NCBI GenBank assembly: GCA_963978895.1
Contig: OZ022240.1
Location: forward strand, 12,496,307 to 12,560,306
DNA: 64,000 nt
Direction: 5' to 3'
Source of the DNA: Erpobdella octoculata
Lineage: Eukaryota; Annelida; Clitellata; Hirudinida; Erpobdellidae
A model generated the notes under the pieces. It worked only from the letters and a program-made list of their open reading frames with translations. It made no database searches and was not told the origin of the DNA. This document shows, in pieces, positions 21,496-30,950 of this stretch (the stretch's first letter is position 1; every line of letters starts with the position of its first letter). The translations under genes and the position numbers were made by a program.

Positions 21496-24399
21496 CTATT
21501 CTTGCGGAGCGGAGAGAGCGGCTTCTAAATTTGGAAAATCTTCTTTTTTCTCTCTTTGAGACCAAATCCAGAATGAAGCCGATTCTGCTGCTTCAGAAAT
21601 CTGTTTAATTGCACGGGTCCGCTCTCTGTTAGACATTCCCAGGGCCCGCAGCAACTTTAGCAAAGATTTACCAACCAAACCGCGTGCTCCGACTTCAACA
21701 GCAAAAAGCTCAGCTCTTGAGCCATTTGCTTCCAAATCCAACATCAATTCTCTGTATCTTTCTAATTTCATGATGTTACTGGCCTCCATGTTGCTTTCCC
21801 AAGGCACTGTCAACTCGATGAGAAGAAATGTCTTGGCCAGACTCGAAAAAACAACTATGTCTGGCCTTTTTCCACTTTCCTTTATTGAAACTGGGAAGCA
21901 CTTTTCCGTTTTCAGATCGGCAGAGACCCTCCAGTCGTTCGCCGCATGGAAAACATTCTCTCCTTCCGTGAGGGTTCTTTTTGGGCGATTTAGCTGCGGC
22001 AATCCCTCTCTCAAAAAATAAATCCTCCTCCTAGGTTTCACCTCCATTGAGTTGGCTTTTCGGCAGGCCTCTTTTACAAATCCCAGCAGCTTTTGGAGAA
22101 CAAGGTTGTGGCGCCACGTGTATCTACCATGAGAAAGGGAATAGGAGCAGGAGGAAAGAATATGAATCAATGACTGCGACTGACCGCAGAGCTGACACTC
22201 ATCGTTCTCAATTAATTTCCATTTCTTTAAATTGCTGGCTGTTGGCAGCTGATCATACATCGATCTAATGAGGAACGATAGCCGCACTGGAGCATAGCGC
22301 CATATATCTTCCCATGACAGAGACCGCTGAACTGTCTCCTCCCATCTGGTCCAGTCGCCTTGCTGTGACAATTGTGCGCTCTTCACAACTCTCTCGCTTT
22401 CTATCGCTTGCTTTCTGTCCTGAACAATCAAGTCTGATCTTTCCTGAGCGTTTGCCTTGGACCACCAGAGATGGTGGTTCCATCCAACACCATGCCGCCC
22501 CAACTGAACTGCTCCGGTCCTTTCAGTCCACTGGAGAGAAACCGTGGCATTCTCTATTTCAACCCTAGCATTCCATTTGGTTCCTGAGATTAGAGTTGGT
22601 TTTACCTCAGCGACTCTCTGATCCGTTGAATTATCGAGCATCATCTGAGTTCTCAGTTTGCTGATCTTGAAATCTTCAACAAAAGACCGCAATGGAAGTC
22701 TCAGCTTGGCTGTTTTGCCGTAGAAAGCCACAGACGTCAATCCCGGAGGCAGACCCAACCATTGACGTGTAAAACGAGCTATCTTTCTTTCTAGTTTCTC
22801 CACAACTTGCAGACCAATTTCATAGACTGTCAAAGGCCAAAGCAGTCTTGGCACTAAAACAAATTGCAAAATCCACACTTTGAACCTGCTCTGAAGCGGA
22901 GCAGCATTAATGCTTTCCATGGAGACAGTCGCCATACGGAGAATAGAAGCACCCTGATTAACGTCATTCAGGGATTTACAATACCATCTCCCGAGACTTT
23001 TCACTGGTTCGTCGCTCACTGTTGGAATCTTGTTACCATCAACAGAGAAAACGGTGTATTCATCAATTTTACCGCGACGCAGGGAGAGACTTCTCGATTT
23101 AGATACTTTAAAACTCATTCCGCACCATTTGAGTAGATCGCTGAAGACATCAAGTGTCCGTCTCATTGAAATACACTTATTCAAACTAATTGTCGTGTCG
23201 TCCATGAAAGCTCTCAGAGGTGGCATGAAAATACCTCGGCCGACATAAACATCTTCTACCCTTGCACCAACTGAATTCAGAAGTAGTTGCATTGCTAGCA
23301 CGAATAATATGGGAGAAATAGAGCACCCCATGGCTATACCGACCTGAAGACGAAACCAATCGGTTGAACACGTCTTTGTCGATAATCTCAGGTGAAAATC
23401 TTGAAAATACTGACGTAGAATATCCATAACGAACTTTGGAACATGGTGCATCGTCAAAGCTCTCCAAATCAGCTGGTGACGAACCGCTCCATAAGCATTT
23501 GCAAGATCAAGCCAAACGACGTGCAAACTGAGTCGATTCTGTTTTGCTCTTTTTATAGACTCCCAGATCATGGTAGAATGTTCGATGCAACCAGGAACAC
23601 CAGGGATTCCTCCTTTCTGAATTGACTTGTCTATGTAGTCGTTTTGTGTTAGATAGCTCGTCAACCTCTTGGCAAGCACAGCAAAAAATATTTTTCCTTC
23701 AACATTGAGAAGAGAAATTGGTCTGAACTGATTGATGTCGACTGAAACTTTCTCCTTTGGTATAAAAATGCCTTCAGCTTTTTGCCACTCTTTATCAACA
23801 GACCCGGAAGTCCAAGCAAACTTGAGCAATGAGTGTAAAACTTTCAACACACCCGGACATTTTTTATACACCAGGTATGGTACACCATTTGGGCCTGGAG
23901 CAGATCTATTTCTTGTTTTTCGGAGGAATTGGGATATGTCAAAAATTGAAATTACTCCCTCGTTGAAAGCAACCTTTGGAAGAGGAATCTCGGGAAGATC
24001 TGATCTTTCAGCTAGTTCTTTGTCGCCCAAGGGGTCAATGAAAGCAGCTCGGAAGTGATGATCAAGCTGCTCTTTACTGACTTGCAGAGTACCTGACTTT
24101 GGTGGATCGAGCAAGCTTTTACCATAACGGAATGGATCTCTGACAAACTGGAATCTTGCCTTCCTTTGTTCTCTTTTCTTTACCCGCAAACGTTCTGCTC
24201 GCAAGAGTGCACTCAATCGCTGCCTCAAGTCATGTCGTAATGCTGAGAGCCCTGGTTTCTCGTTGTCTGGAGCTCTCCTCCATTGTTGACGAAGTCGTTT
24301 TTTTTCCTTTTTGAGTCTAGCAATCTCTCGTTGTCGCCTTGAAATATGAGTTTTTTTCGCCTCTGTCCATGAGAACTTTTTCCTTGGAACCGAACATCT
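21496..24399 (-). CDS. Reverse transcriptase with CCHC finger and restriction-like endonuclease (unit A)
   Basis: Open from just after a stop at 24400-24402; no ATG occurs before the RT, so it must be reached by frameshift or non-AUG initiation. Counting from a TTG at 24228: RT motif A VWLDLANAYGAV (D241), motif B GIAMGCSISPILF (297-309), motif C FMDD (341-344; F replaces the usual Y/F-A). A CCHC finger C-x2-C-x7-H-x4-C (C678, C681, H689, C694) follows, then the endonuclease with RPD (788-790) and IELTVPWE (804-811) plus a later K-x2-RY. The sequence before the TTG (RRQREIARLKKEKKRLRQQ) is basic. The family primes cDNA from a nick made by the endonuclease. Confidence 0.85.
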   Translation of the reverse strand, partial: RCSVPRKKFSWTEAKKTHISRRQREIARLKKEKKRLRQQWRRAPDNEKPGLSALRHDLRQRLSALLRAERLRVKKREQRKARFQFVRDPFRYGKSLLDPPKSGTLQVSKEQLDHHFRAAFIDPLGDKELAERSDLPEIPLPKVAFNEGVISIFDISQFLRKTRNRSAPGPNGVPYLVYKKCPGVLKVLHSLLKFAWTSGSVDKEWQKAEGIFIPKEKVSVDINQFRPISLLNVEGKIFFAVLAKRLTSYLTQNDYIDKSIQKGGIPGVPGCIEHSTMIWESIKRAKQNRLSLHVVWLDLANAYGAVRHQLIWRALTMHHVPKFVMDILRQYFQDFHLRLSTKTCSTDWFRLQVGIAMGCSISPILFVLAMQLLLNSVGARVEDVYVGRGIFMPPLRAFMDDTTISLNKCISMRRTLDVFSDLLKWCGMSFKVSKSRSLSLRRGKIDEYTVFSVDGNKIPTVSDEPVKSLGRWYCKSLNDVNQGASILRMATVSMESINAAPLQSRFKVWILQFVLVPRLLWPLTVYEIGLQVVEKLERKIARFTRQWLGLPPGLTSVAFYGKTAKLRLPLRSFVEDFKISKLRTQMMLDNSTDQRVAEVKPTLISGTKWNARVEIENATVSLQWTERTGAVQLGRHGVGWNHHLWWSKANAQERSDLIVQDRKQAIESERVVKSAQLSQQGDWTRWEETVQRSLSWEDIWRYAPVRLSFLIRSMYDQLPTASNLKKWKLIENDECQLCGQSQSLIHILSSCSYSLSHGRYTWRHNLVLQKLLGFVKEACRKANSMEVKPRRRIYFLREGLPQLNRPKRTLTEGENVFHAANDWRVSADLKTEKCFPVSIKESGKRPDIVVFSSLAKTFLLIELTVPWESNMEASNIMKLERYRELMLDLEANGSRAELFAVEVGARGLVGKSLLKLLRALGMSNRERTRAIKQISEAAESASFWIWSQREKKEDFPNLEAALSAPQE

Positions 24400-25048
24400 C
24401 TAAACACTTGTTGTAAATGGTGTCAGTTAGATTGTTCACTTGAAACATTGGAAGTTCTTTCATCTGCACTTTGAGAAGCTTGGAAAGTATCTCGTCGAGC
24501 TTCGACCAATCCGCTTTGTGAGCAGCAGCGGGGAAGTTAATTCTAGCCCGAGGTTGCCTATTCTCGTCGCTATCAGGATCGTGGAACCTGTCGGGGCTGT
24601 GGTTGGCATCCGGCCCGACTTGGCCCGGCGTTTTACCTGAAGCAAAGCTTGCTTCAGTACGATGATCCTGTACAGCTTTAAGCAGGCAACCCATTTTCGT
24701 ACGGTGAACCTTCATACCGCGGCTTGTTGCAAAACCTCTACCGCACACACACTCATGAAGTGTTCCCCCATTAGGGTCCGTTGCAAGAGCAAGTTCGATG
24801 GCCGAAGGTCCTATTGTGAGCTCATCATACTCCCCCTCCTTTCGGTTGGAGCTCTGGGGGCATAAATTCGATTTCGTTGTCGCAGCTAGATGAACGGTGT
24901 TTTTTGTATCCCGGCTAAGCTGGGCCAGGATACCCGTAATACTCGTCTTTCCGAGTTGCCACCTGTCTTTCCACGGTGTCACCGGTCTTTCCCAGTTGCC
25001 ACAAGGTCTTTCCCGAGAGTCACCCGGTCTTTCCCGGGGGTCAAATGG
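24317..25048 (-). CDS. C2H2 zinc-finger ORF upstream of the RT (unit A)
   Basis: Open from 25048 to a stop at 24317, without an ATG before the finger; the first candidate start is a GTG at 24982. The N-terminal 35 residues repeat RERP/DRP words encoded by the 5' repeats. ECVCGRGFATSRGMKVHRTK is a C-x-C...H-x3 (to K/C) finger like those that start R2/NeSL proteins. It overlaps the RT frame by about 83 nt, with the RT in the +1 frame, and a run of seven A lies in the overlap (24351-24357 on the + strand). The two frames probably form one protein in an active relative. Confidence 0.7.
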   Translation of the reverse strand, partial: PFDPRERPGDSRERPCGNWERPVTPWKDRWQLGKTSITGILAQLSRDTKNTVHLAATTKSNLCPQSSNRKEGEYDELTIGPSAIELALATDPNGGTLHECVCGRGFATSRGMKVHRTKMGCLLKAVQDHRTEASFASGKTPGQVGPDANHSPDRFHDPDSDENRQPRARINFPAAAHKADWSKLDEILSKLLKVQMKELPMFQVNNLTDTIYNKCLEMFGSKEKVLMDRGEKNSYFKATTRDC

Positions 25049-25063
25049 CTAACGCCTCAAAAA
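24890..25063 (-). repeat. 5' terminal direct repeats of the RLE retrotransposon
   Basis: On the + strand gtctttcc recurs at about 24941, 24964, 24985, 25006 and 25027, each followed by a variable gttgccac/gtcac. Spacing is about 21 bp, so each unit adds seven codons (GxxRERP) to the finger ORF. It may be the 5' UTR/promoter or a coding repeat. The same block occurs in unit B at +3,896. Confidence 0.65.
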
Positions 25064-25391
25064 TGTGTGTTCACTCCTGAAGAGCTTTTCTGTGGAGGTC
25101 ATCAGAAGAAAACCCCCCCTCGAGCAAACGTTTCGGCTCTTTAATTTCTTGACGTTCTAAGGGGGGCGAGCCACGTTCGACGGACGAACGTCCTCCGGCA
25201 GAAAATGTTTCTGTTCTTTTCCGACATCGAATTTCTATCATTCCCTGCATCGTGGCAGATATTTGTCATGCAAATAAACTCGCGACTTTAGAGAAATTCA
25301 GACTATTCAAGTGAGAAAACCTTCGACGACATAACGGCTTCGCTTTCGTAGCGGTACTTAATATCGCCACGTAAACAAAGACGAAGCAATT

Positions 25392-28295
25392 CTATTCTTG
25401 CGGAGCGGAGAGAGCGGCTTCTAAATTTGGAAAATCTTCTTTTTTCTCTCTTTGAGACCAAATCCAGAATGAAGCCGATTCTGCTGCTTCAGAAATCTGT
25501 TTAATTGCACGGGTCCGCTCTCTGTTAGACATTCCCAGGGCCCGCAGCAACTTTAGCAAAGATTTACCAACCAAACCGCGTGCTCCGACTTCAACAGCAA
25601 AAAGCTCAGCTCTTGAGCCATTTGCTTCCAAATCCAACATCAATTCTCTGTATCTTTCTAATTTCATGATGTTACTGGCCTCCATGTTGCTTTCCCAAGG
25701 CACTGTCAACTCGATGAGAAGAAATGTCTTGGCCAGACTCGAAAAAACAACTATGTCTGGCCTTTTTCCACTTTCCTTTATTGAAACTGGGAAGCACTTT
25801 TCCGTTTTCAGATCGGCAGAGACCCTCCAGTCGTTCGCCGCATGGAAAACATTCTCTCCTTCCGTGAGGGTTCTTTTTGGGCGATTTAGCTGCGGCAATC
25901 CCTCTCTCAAAAAATAAATCCTCCTCCTAGGTTTCACCTCCATTGAGTTGGCTTTTCGGCAGGCCTCTTTTACAAATCCCAGCAGCTTTTGGAGAACAAG
26001 GTTGTGGCGCCACGTGTATCTACCATGAGAAAGGGAATAGGAGCAGGAGGAAAGAATATGAATCAATGACTGCGACTGACCGCAGAGCTGACACTCATCG
26101 TTCTCAATTAATTTCCATTTCTTTAAATTGCTGGCTGTTGGCAGCTGATCATACATCGATCTAATGAGGAACGATAGCCGCACTGGAGCATAGCGCCATA
26201 TATCTTCCCATGACAGAGACCGCTGAACTGTCTCCTCCCATCTGGTCCAGTCGCCTTGCTGTGACAATTGTGCGCTCTTCACAACTCTCTCGCTTTCTAT
26301 CGCTTGCTTTCTGTCCTGAACAATCAAGTCTGATCTTTCCTGAGCGTTTGCCTTGGACCACCAGAGATGGTGGTTCCATCCAACACCATGCCGCCCCAAC
26401 TGAACTGCTCCGGTCCTTTCAGTCCACTGGAGAGAAACCGTGGCATTCTCTATTTCAACCCTAGCATTCCATTTGGTTCCTGAGATTAGAGTTGGTTTTA
26501 CCTCAGCGACTCTCTGATCCGTTGAATTATCGAGCATCATCTGAGTTCTCAGTTTGCTGATCTTGAAATCTTCAACAAAAGACCGCAATGGAAGTCTCAG
26601 CTTGGCTGTTTTGCCGTAGAAAGCCACAGACGTCAATCCCGGAGGCAGACCCAACCATTGACGTGTAAAACGAGCTATCTTTCTTTCTAGTTTCTCCACA
26701 ACTTGCAGACCAATTTCATAGACTGTCAAAGGCCAAAGCAGTCTTGGCACTAAAACAAATTGCAAAATCCACACTTTGAACCTGCTCTGAAGCGGAGCAG
26801 CATTAATGCTTTCCATGGAGACAGTCGCCATACGGAGAATAGAAGCACCCTGATTAACGTCATTCAGGGATTTACAATACCATCTCCCGAGACTTTTCAC
26901 TGGTTCGTCGCTCACTGTTGGAATCTTGTTACCATCAACAGAGAAAACGGTGTATTCATCAATTTTACCGCGACGCAGGGAGAGACTTCTCGATTTAGAT
27001 ACTTTAAAACTCATTCCGCACCATTTGAGTAGATCGCTGAAGACATCAAGTGTCCGTCTCATTGAAATACACTTATTCAAACTAATTGTCGTGTCGTCCA
27101 TGAAAGCTCTCAGAGGTGGCATGAAAATACCTCGGCCGACATAAACATCTTCTACCCTTGCACCAACTGAATTCAGAAGTAGTTGCATTGCTAGCACGAA
27201 TAATATGGGAGAAATAGAGCACCCCATGGCTATACCGACCTGAAGACGAAACCAATCGGTTGAACACGTCTTTGTCGATAATCTCAGGTGAAAATCTTGA
27301 AAATACTGACGTAGAATATCCATAACGAACTTTGGAACATGGTGCATCGTCAAAGCTCTCCAAATCAGCTGGTGACGAACCGCTCCATAAGCATTTGCAA
27401 GATCAAGCCAAACGACGTGCAAACTGAGTCGATTCTGTTTTGCTCTTTTTATAGACTCCCAGATCATGGTAGAATGTTCGATGCAACCAGGAACACCAGG
27501 GATTCCTCCTTTCTGAATTGACTTGTCTATGTAGTCGTTTTGTGTTAGATAGCTCGTCAACCTCTTGGCAAGCACAGCAAAAAATATTTTTCCTTCAACA
27601 TTGAGAAGAGAAATTGGTCTGAACTGATTGATGTCGACTGAAACTTTCTCCTTTGGTATAAAAATGCCTTCAGCTTTTTGCCACTCTTTATCAACAGACC
27701 CGGAAGTCCAAGCAAACTTGAGCAATGAGTGTAAAACTTTCAACACACCCGGACATTTTTTATACACCAGGTATGGTACACCATTTGGGCCTGGAGCAGA
27801 TCTATTTCTTGTTTTTCGGAGGAATTGGGATATGTCAAAAATTGAAATTACTCCCTCGTTGAAAGCAACCTTTGGAAGAGGAATCTCGGGAAGATCTGAT
27901 CTTTCAGCTAGTTCTTTGTCGCCCAAGGGGTCAATGAAAGCAGCTCGGAAGTGATGATCAAGCTGCTCTTTACTGACTTGCAGAGTACCTGACTTTGGTG
28001 GATCGAGCAAGCTTTTACCATAACGGAATGGATCTCTGACAAACTGGAATCTTGCCTTCCTTTGTTCTCTTTTCTTTACCCGCAAACGTTCTGCTCGCAA
28101 GAGTGCACTCAATCGCTGCCTCAAGTCATGTCGTAATGCTGAGAGCCCTGGTTTCTCGTTGTCTGGAGCTCTCCTCCATTGTTGACGAAGTCGTTTTTTT
28201 TCCTTTTTGAGTCTAGCAATCTCTCGTTGTCGCCTTGAAATATGAGTTTTTTTCGCCTCTGTCCATGAGAACTTTTTCCTTGGAACCGAACATCT
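25392..28295 (-). CDS. Reverse transcriptase/endonuclease ORF (unit B)
   Basis: Protein identical to that of unit A, offset by 3,896 bp, including the FMDD active site, the CCHC finger and the RPD...E endonuclease motif. The same lack of an ATG and the same frame relation to the finger ORF apply. Confidence 0.83.
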   Translation of the reverse strand, partial: RCSVPRKKFSWTEAKKTHISRRQREIARLKKEKKRLRQQWRRAPDNEKPGLSALRHDLRQRLSALLRAERLRVKKREQRKARFQFVRDPFRYGKSLLDPPKSGTLQVSKEQLDHHFRAAFIDPLGDKELAERSDLPEIPLPKVAFNEGVISIFDISQFLRKTRNRSAPGPNGVPYLVYKKCPGVLKVLHSLLKFAWTSGSVDKEWQKAEGIFIPKEKVSVDINQFRPISLLNVEGKIFFAVLAKRLTSYLTQNDYIDKSIQKGGIPGVPGCIEHSTMIWESIKRAKQNRLSLHVVWLDLANAYGAVRHQLIWRALTMHHVPKFVMDILRQYFQDFHLRLSTKTCSTDWFRLQVGIAMGCSISPILFVLAMQLLLNSVGARVEDVYVGRGIFMPPLRAFMDDTTISLNKCISMRRTLDVFSDLLKWCGMSFKVSKSRSLSLRRGKIDEYTVFSVDGNKIPTVSDEPVKSLGRWYCKSLNDVNQGASILRMATVSMESINAAPLQSRFKVWILQFVLVPRLLWPLTVYEIGLQVVEKLERKIARFTRQWLGLPPGLTSVAFYGKTAKLRLPLRSFVEDFKISKLRTQMMLDNSTDQRVAEVKPTLISGTKWNARVEIENATVSLQWTERTGAVQLGRHGVGWNHHLWWSKANAQERSDLIVQDRKQAIESERVVKSAQLSQQGDWTRWEETVQRSLSWEDIWRYAPVRLSFLIRSMYDQLPTASNLKKWKLIENDECQLCGQSQSLIHILSSCSYSLSHGRYTWRHNLVLQKLLGFVKEACRKANSMEVKPRRRIYFLREGLPQLNRPKRTLTEGENVFHAANDWRVSADLKTEKCFPVSIKESGKRPDIVVFSSLAKTFLLIELTVPWESNMEASNIMKLERYRELMLDLEANGSRAELFAVEVGARGLVGKSLLKLLRALGMSNRERTRAIKQISEAAESASFWIWSQREKKEDFPNLEAALSAPQE

Positions 28296-28944
28296 CTAAA
28301 CACTTGTTGTAAATGGTGTCAGTTAGATTGTTCACTTGAAACATTGGAAGTTCTTTCATCTGCACTTTGAGAAGCTTGGAAAGTATCTCGTCGAGCTTCG
28401 ACCAATCCGCTTTGTGAGCAGCAGCGGGGAAGTTAATTCTAGCCCGAGGTTGCCTATTCTCGTCGCTATCAGGATCGTGGAACCTGTCGGGGCTGTGGTT
28501 GGCATCCGGCCCGACTTGGCCCGGCGTTTTACCTGAAGCAAAGCTTGCTTCAGTACGATGATCCTGTACAGCTTTAAGCAGGCAACCCATTTTCGTACGG
28601 TGAACCTTCATACCGCGGCTTGTTGCAAAACCTCTACCGCACACACACTCATGAAGTGTTCCCCCATTAGGGTCCGTTGCAAGAGCAAGTTCGATGGCCG
28701 AAGGTCCTATTGTGAGCTCATCATACTCCCCCTCCTTTCGGTTGGAGCTCTGGGGGCATAAATTCGATTTCGTTGTCGCAGCTAGATGAACGGTGTTTTT
28801 TGTATCCCGGCTAAGCTGGGCCAGGATACCCGTAATACTCGTCTTTCCGAGTTGCCACCTGTCTTTCCACGGTGTCACCGGTCTTTCCCAGTTGCCACAA
28901 GGTCTTTCCCGAGAGTCACCCGGTCTTTCCCGGGGGTCAAATGG
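28213..28944 (-). CDS. C2H2 zinc-finger ORF (unit B)
   Basis: Identical to the unit A finger ORF, with the same A7 run and +1 relation to the RT frame. The shared defect or signal shows that both units derive from one source. Confidence 0.7.
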   Translation of the reverse strand, partial: PFDPRERPGDSRERPCGNWERPVTPWKDRWQLGKTSITGILAQLSRDTKNTVHLAATTKSNLCPQSSNRKEGEYDELTIGPSAIELALATDPNGGTLHECVCGRGFATSRGMKVHRTKMGCLLKAVQDHRTEASFASGKTPGQVGPDANHSPDRFHDPDSDENRQPRARINFPAAAHKADWSKLDEILSKLLKVQMKELPMFQVNNLTDTIYNKCLEMFGSKEKVLMDRGEKNSYFKATTRDC

Positions 28945-28959
28945 CTAACGCCTCAAAAA

Positions 28960-30381
28960 TGTGTGTTCACTCCTGAAGAGCTTTTCTGTGGAGGTCATCA
29001 GAAGAAAACCCCCCCTCGAGCAAACGTTTCGGCTCTTTAATTTCTTGACGTTCTAAGGGGGGCGAGCCACGTTCGACGGACGAACGTCCTCCGGCAGAAA
29101 ATGTTTCTGTTCTTTTCCGACATCGAATTTCTATCATTCCCTGCATCGTGGCAGATATTTGTCATGCAAATAAACTCGCGACTTTAGAGAAATTCAGACT
29201 ATTCAAGTGAGAAAACCTTCGACGACATAACGGCTTCGCTTTCGTAGCGGTACTTAATATCGCCACGTAAACAAAGACGAAGCAATTCTATTCTTGCGGA
29301 GCGGAGAGAGCGGCTTCTAAATTTGGAAAATCTTCTTTTTTCTCTCTTTGAGACCAAATCCAGAATGAAGCCGATTCTGCTGCTTCAGAAATCTGTTTAA
29401 TTGCACGGGTCCGCTCTCTGTTAGACATTCCCAGGGCCCGCAGCAACTTTAGCAAAGATTTACCAACCAAACCGCGTGCTCCGACTTCAACAGCAAAAAG
29501 CTCAGCTCTTGAGCCATTTGCTTCCAAATCCAACATCAATTCTCTGTATCTTTCTAATTTCATGATGTTACTGGCCTCCATGTTGCTTTCCCAAGGCACT
29601 GTCAACTCGATGAGAAGAAATGTCTTGGCCAGACTCGAAAAAACAACTATGTCTGGCCTTTTTCCACTTTCCTTTATTGAAACTGGGAAGCACTTTTCCG
29701 TTTTCAGATCGGCAGAGACCCTCCAGTCGTTCGCCGCATGGAAAACATTCTCTCCTTCCGTGAGGGTTCTTTTTGGGCGATTTAGCTGCGGCAATCCCTC
29801 TCTCAAAAAATAAATCCTCCTCCTAGGTTTCACCTCCATTGAGTTGGCTTTTCGGCAGGCCTCTTTTACAAATCCCAGCAGCTTTTGGAGAACAAGGTTG
29901 TGGCGCCACGTGTATCTACCATGAGAAAGGGAATAGGAGCAGGAGGAAAGAATATGAATCAATGACTGCGACTGACCGCAGAGCTGACACTCATCGTTCT
30001 CAATTAATTTCCATTTCTTTAAATTGCTGGCTGTTGGCAGCTGATCATACATCGATCTAATGAGGAACGATAGCCGCACTGGAGCATAGCGCCATATATC
30101 TTCCCATGACAGAGACCGCTGAACTGTCTCCTCCCATCTGGTCCAGTCGCCTTGCTGTGACAATTGTGCGCTCTTCACAACTCTCTCGCTTTCTATCGCT
30201 TGCTTTCTGTCCTGAACAATCAAGTCTGATCTTTCCTGAGCGTTTGCCTTGGACCACCAGAGATGGTGGTTCCATCCAACACCATGCCGCCCCAACTGAA
30301 CTGCTCCGGTCCTTTCAGTCCACTGGAGAGAAACCGTGGCATTCTCTATTTCAACCCTAGCATTCCATTTGGTTCCTGAGA
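28960..30381 (-). mobile_element. RLE-type retrotransposon, array unit C (5'-truncated)
   Basis: Matches the 3' 1.42 kb of units A and B and stops inside the RT ORF at ...tggttcctgag, where (TATG)n-type sequence (atgcacgcatgtatg) begins. Truncation at the outermost 5' end only is what reverse transcription with template jumping would leave. Confidence 0.85.
29288..30381 (-). pseudogene. C-terminal half of the RT/endonuclease ORF (unit C)
   Basis: Retains the connector, CCHC finger and RPD...IELTVPWE endonuclease but lacks all RT motifs. About 360 codons remain of about 968; the frame upstream of 30381 is Helitron microsatellite. Confidence 0.85.
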
Positions 30382-30677
30382 TGCACGCATGTATGTATGT
30401 ATGTGCGTATGTATGTGTGTATGTATGTATGTATGTGTATGTGCTTGTATGTGTGTCTGTGTGTGTGTGTTTATGTATGTATGTATGTATGTATGTATGT
30501 ATGTATGTATGTGTTTTTTACAATATTTTGGCACTAATTGCTCATTCAAAGTATGTATGTGTGTGTATGTATCTATGTAGGTATGTATGTAGGTATGTAT
30601 GTATGTATGTATGTATGCATGTATGTATGTATGTATGTATGTATGTATGTATGTATATATGTATGTATGTATGTATG

Positions 30678-30711
<34 letters not shown>

Positions 30712-30950
30712 TGTATGTATTTATGTATGTATGTATGTATGTATGTATGTATGTATGTATGTATGTATGTAGAATCGGATCTAGGGGTTCAACTGAGAGC
30801 AAAAAAATGAGCGGGAAAACGACAGGGAACGGATAACGTCCGGAGCGGGAGCGCAAGCGGGAAGGAAACGGGCGCGAAAAAGAAACGCATTAGGTAAACC
30901 TCTAAAAACCCCGGGCAACGCCGGGTGCCCCCGCTAGTAAAAAATAAAAG

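Larger units (their letters stand above)
21168..25063 (-). mobile_element. RLE-type non-LTR retrotransposon, array unit A (complete)
   Basis: 3,896 bp, repeated head-to-tail with unit B; I saw no difference in the stretches compared and all predicted proteins are identical. Sense runs right to left. The 3' end (...gagtgaacacaca) lies against the (TATG/TGTG)n tract of the Helitron. The 5' end holds four to five copies of a GGTCTTTCCC-containing motif (plus-strand reading). The organisation (C2H2 finger, RT, CCHC finger, restriction-like endonuclease, no APE) places it in the R2/NeSL/Hero-like group. Confidence 0.85.
25064..28959 (-). mobile_element. RLE-type retrotransposon, array unit B (complete)
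   Basis: Second unit, same length as unit A and joined to it without spacer: the 5' end of A (plus-strand gggtcaaatggctaacgcct then caaaa) is followed directly by the 3' end of B (atgtgtgttcactcc). Confidence 0.85.
20566..30938 (+). mobile_element. Helitron split by a nested retrotransposon array
   Basis: Starts tctatatataaaaaaatgaa and ends with the hairpin ccccgggcaacgccggg plus CCCGCTAGT at 30930-30938. The family core lies at about 20632-20770 and a long (TATG)n tract follows, including the family-specific insert ttttttacaatatttaggca. The tract is broken at 21168 and resumes at 30382. The left flank gctaatta and right flank aaaaaataaa match the uninterrupted repeat at 18713-18740, which supports both ends. 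The Helitron itself is about 1.16 kb and non-autonomous. Confidence 0.8.

Noticed and set aside
22864..23248. Plus-strand ORFs within the retrotransposon units
   Set aside because: Antisense shadows of the RT ORF, identical in units A and B.
24225..24407. Third small ORF between finger and RT ORFs as the product of -1 frameshifting at A-AAA-AAC
   Set aside because: The run fits a -1 slippery site, but the -1 frame ends at 24225 without reaching the RT; the RT lies in the +1 frame.
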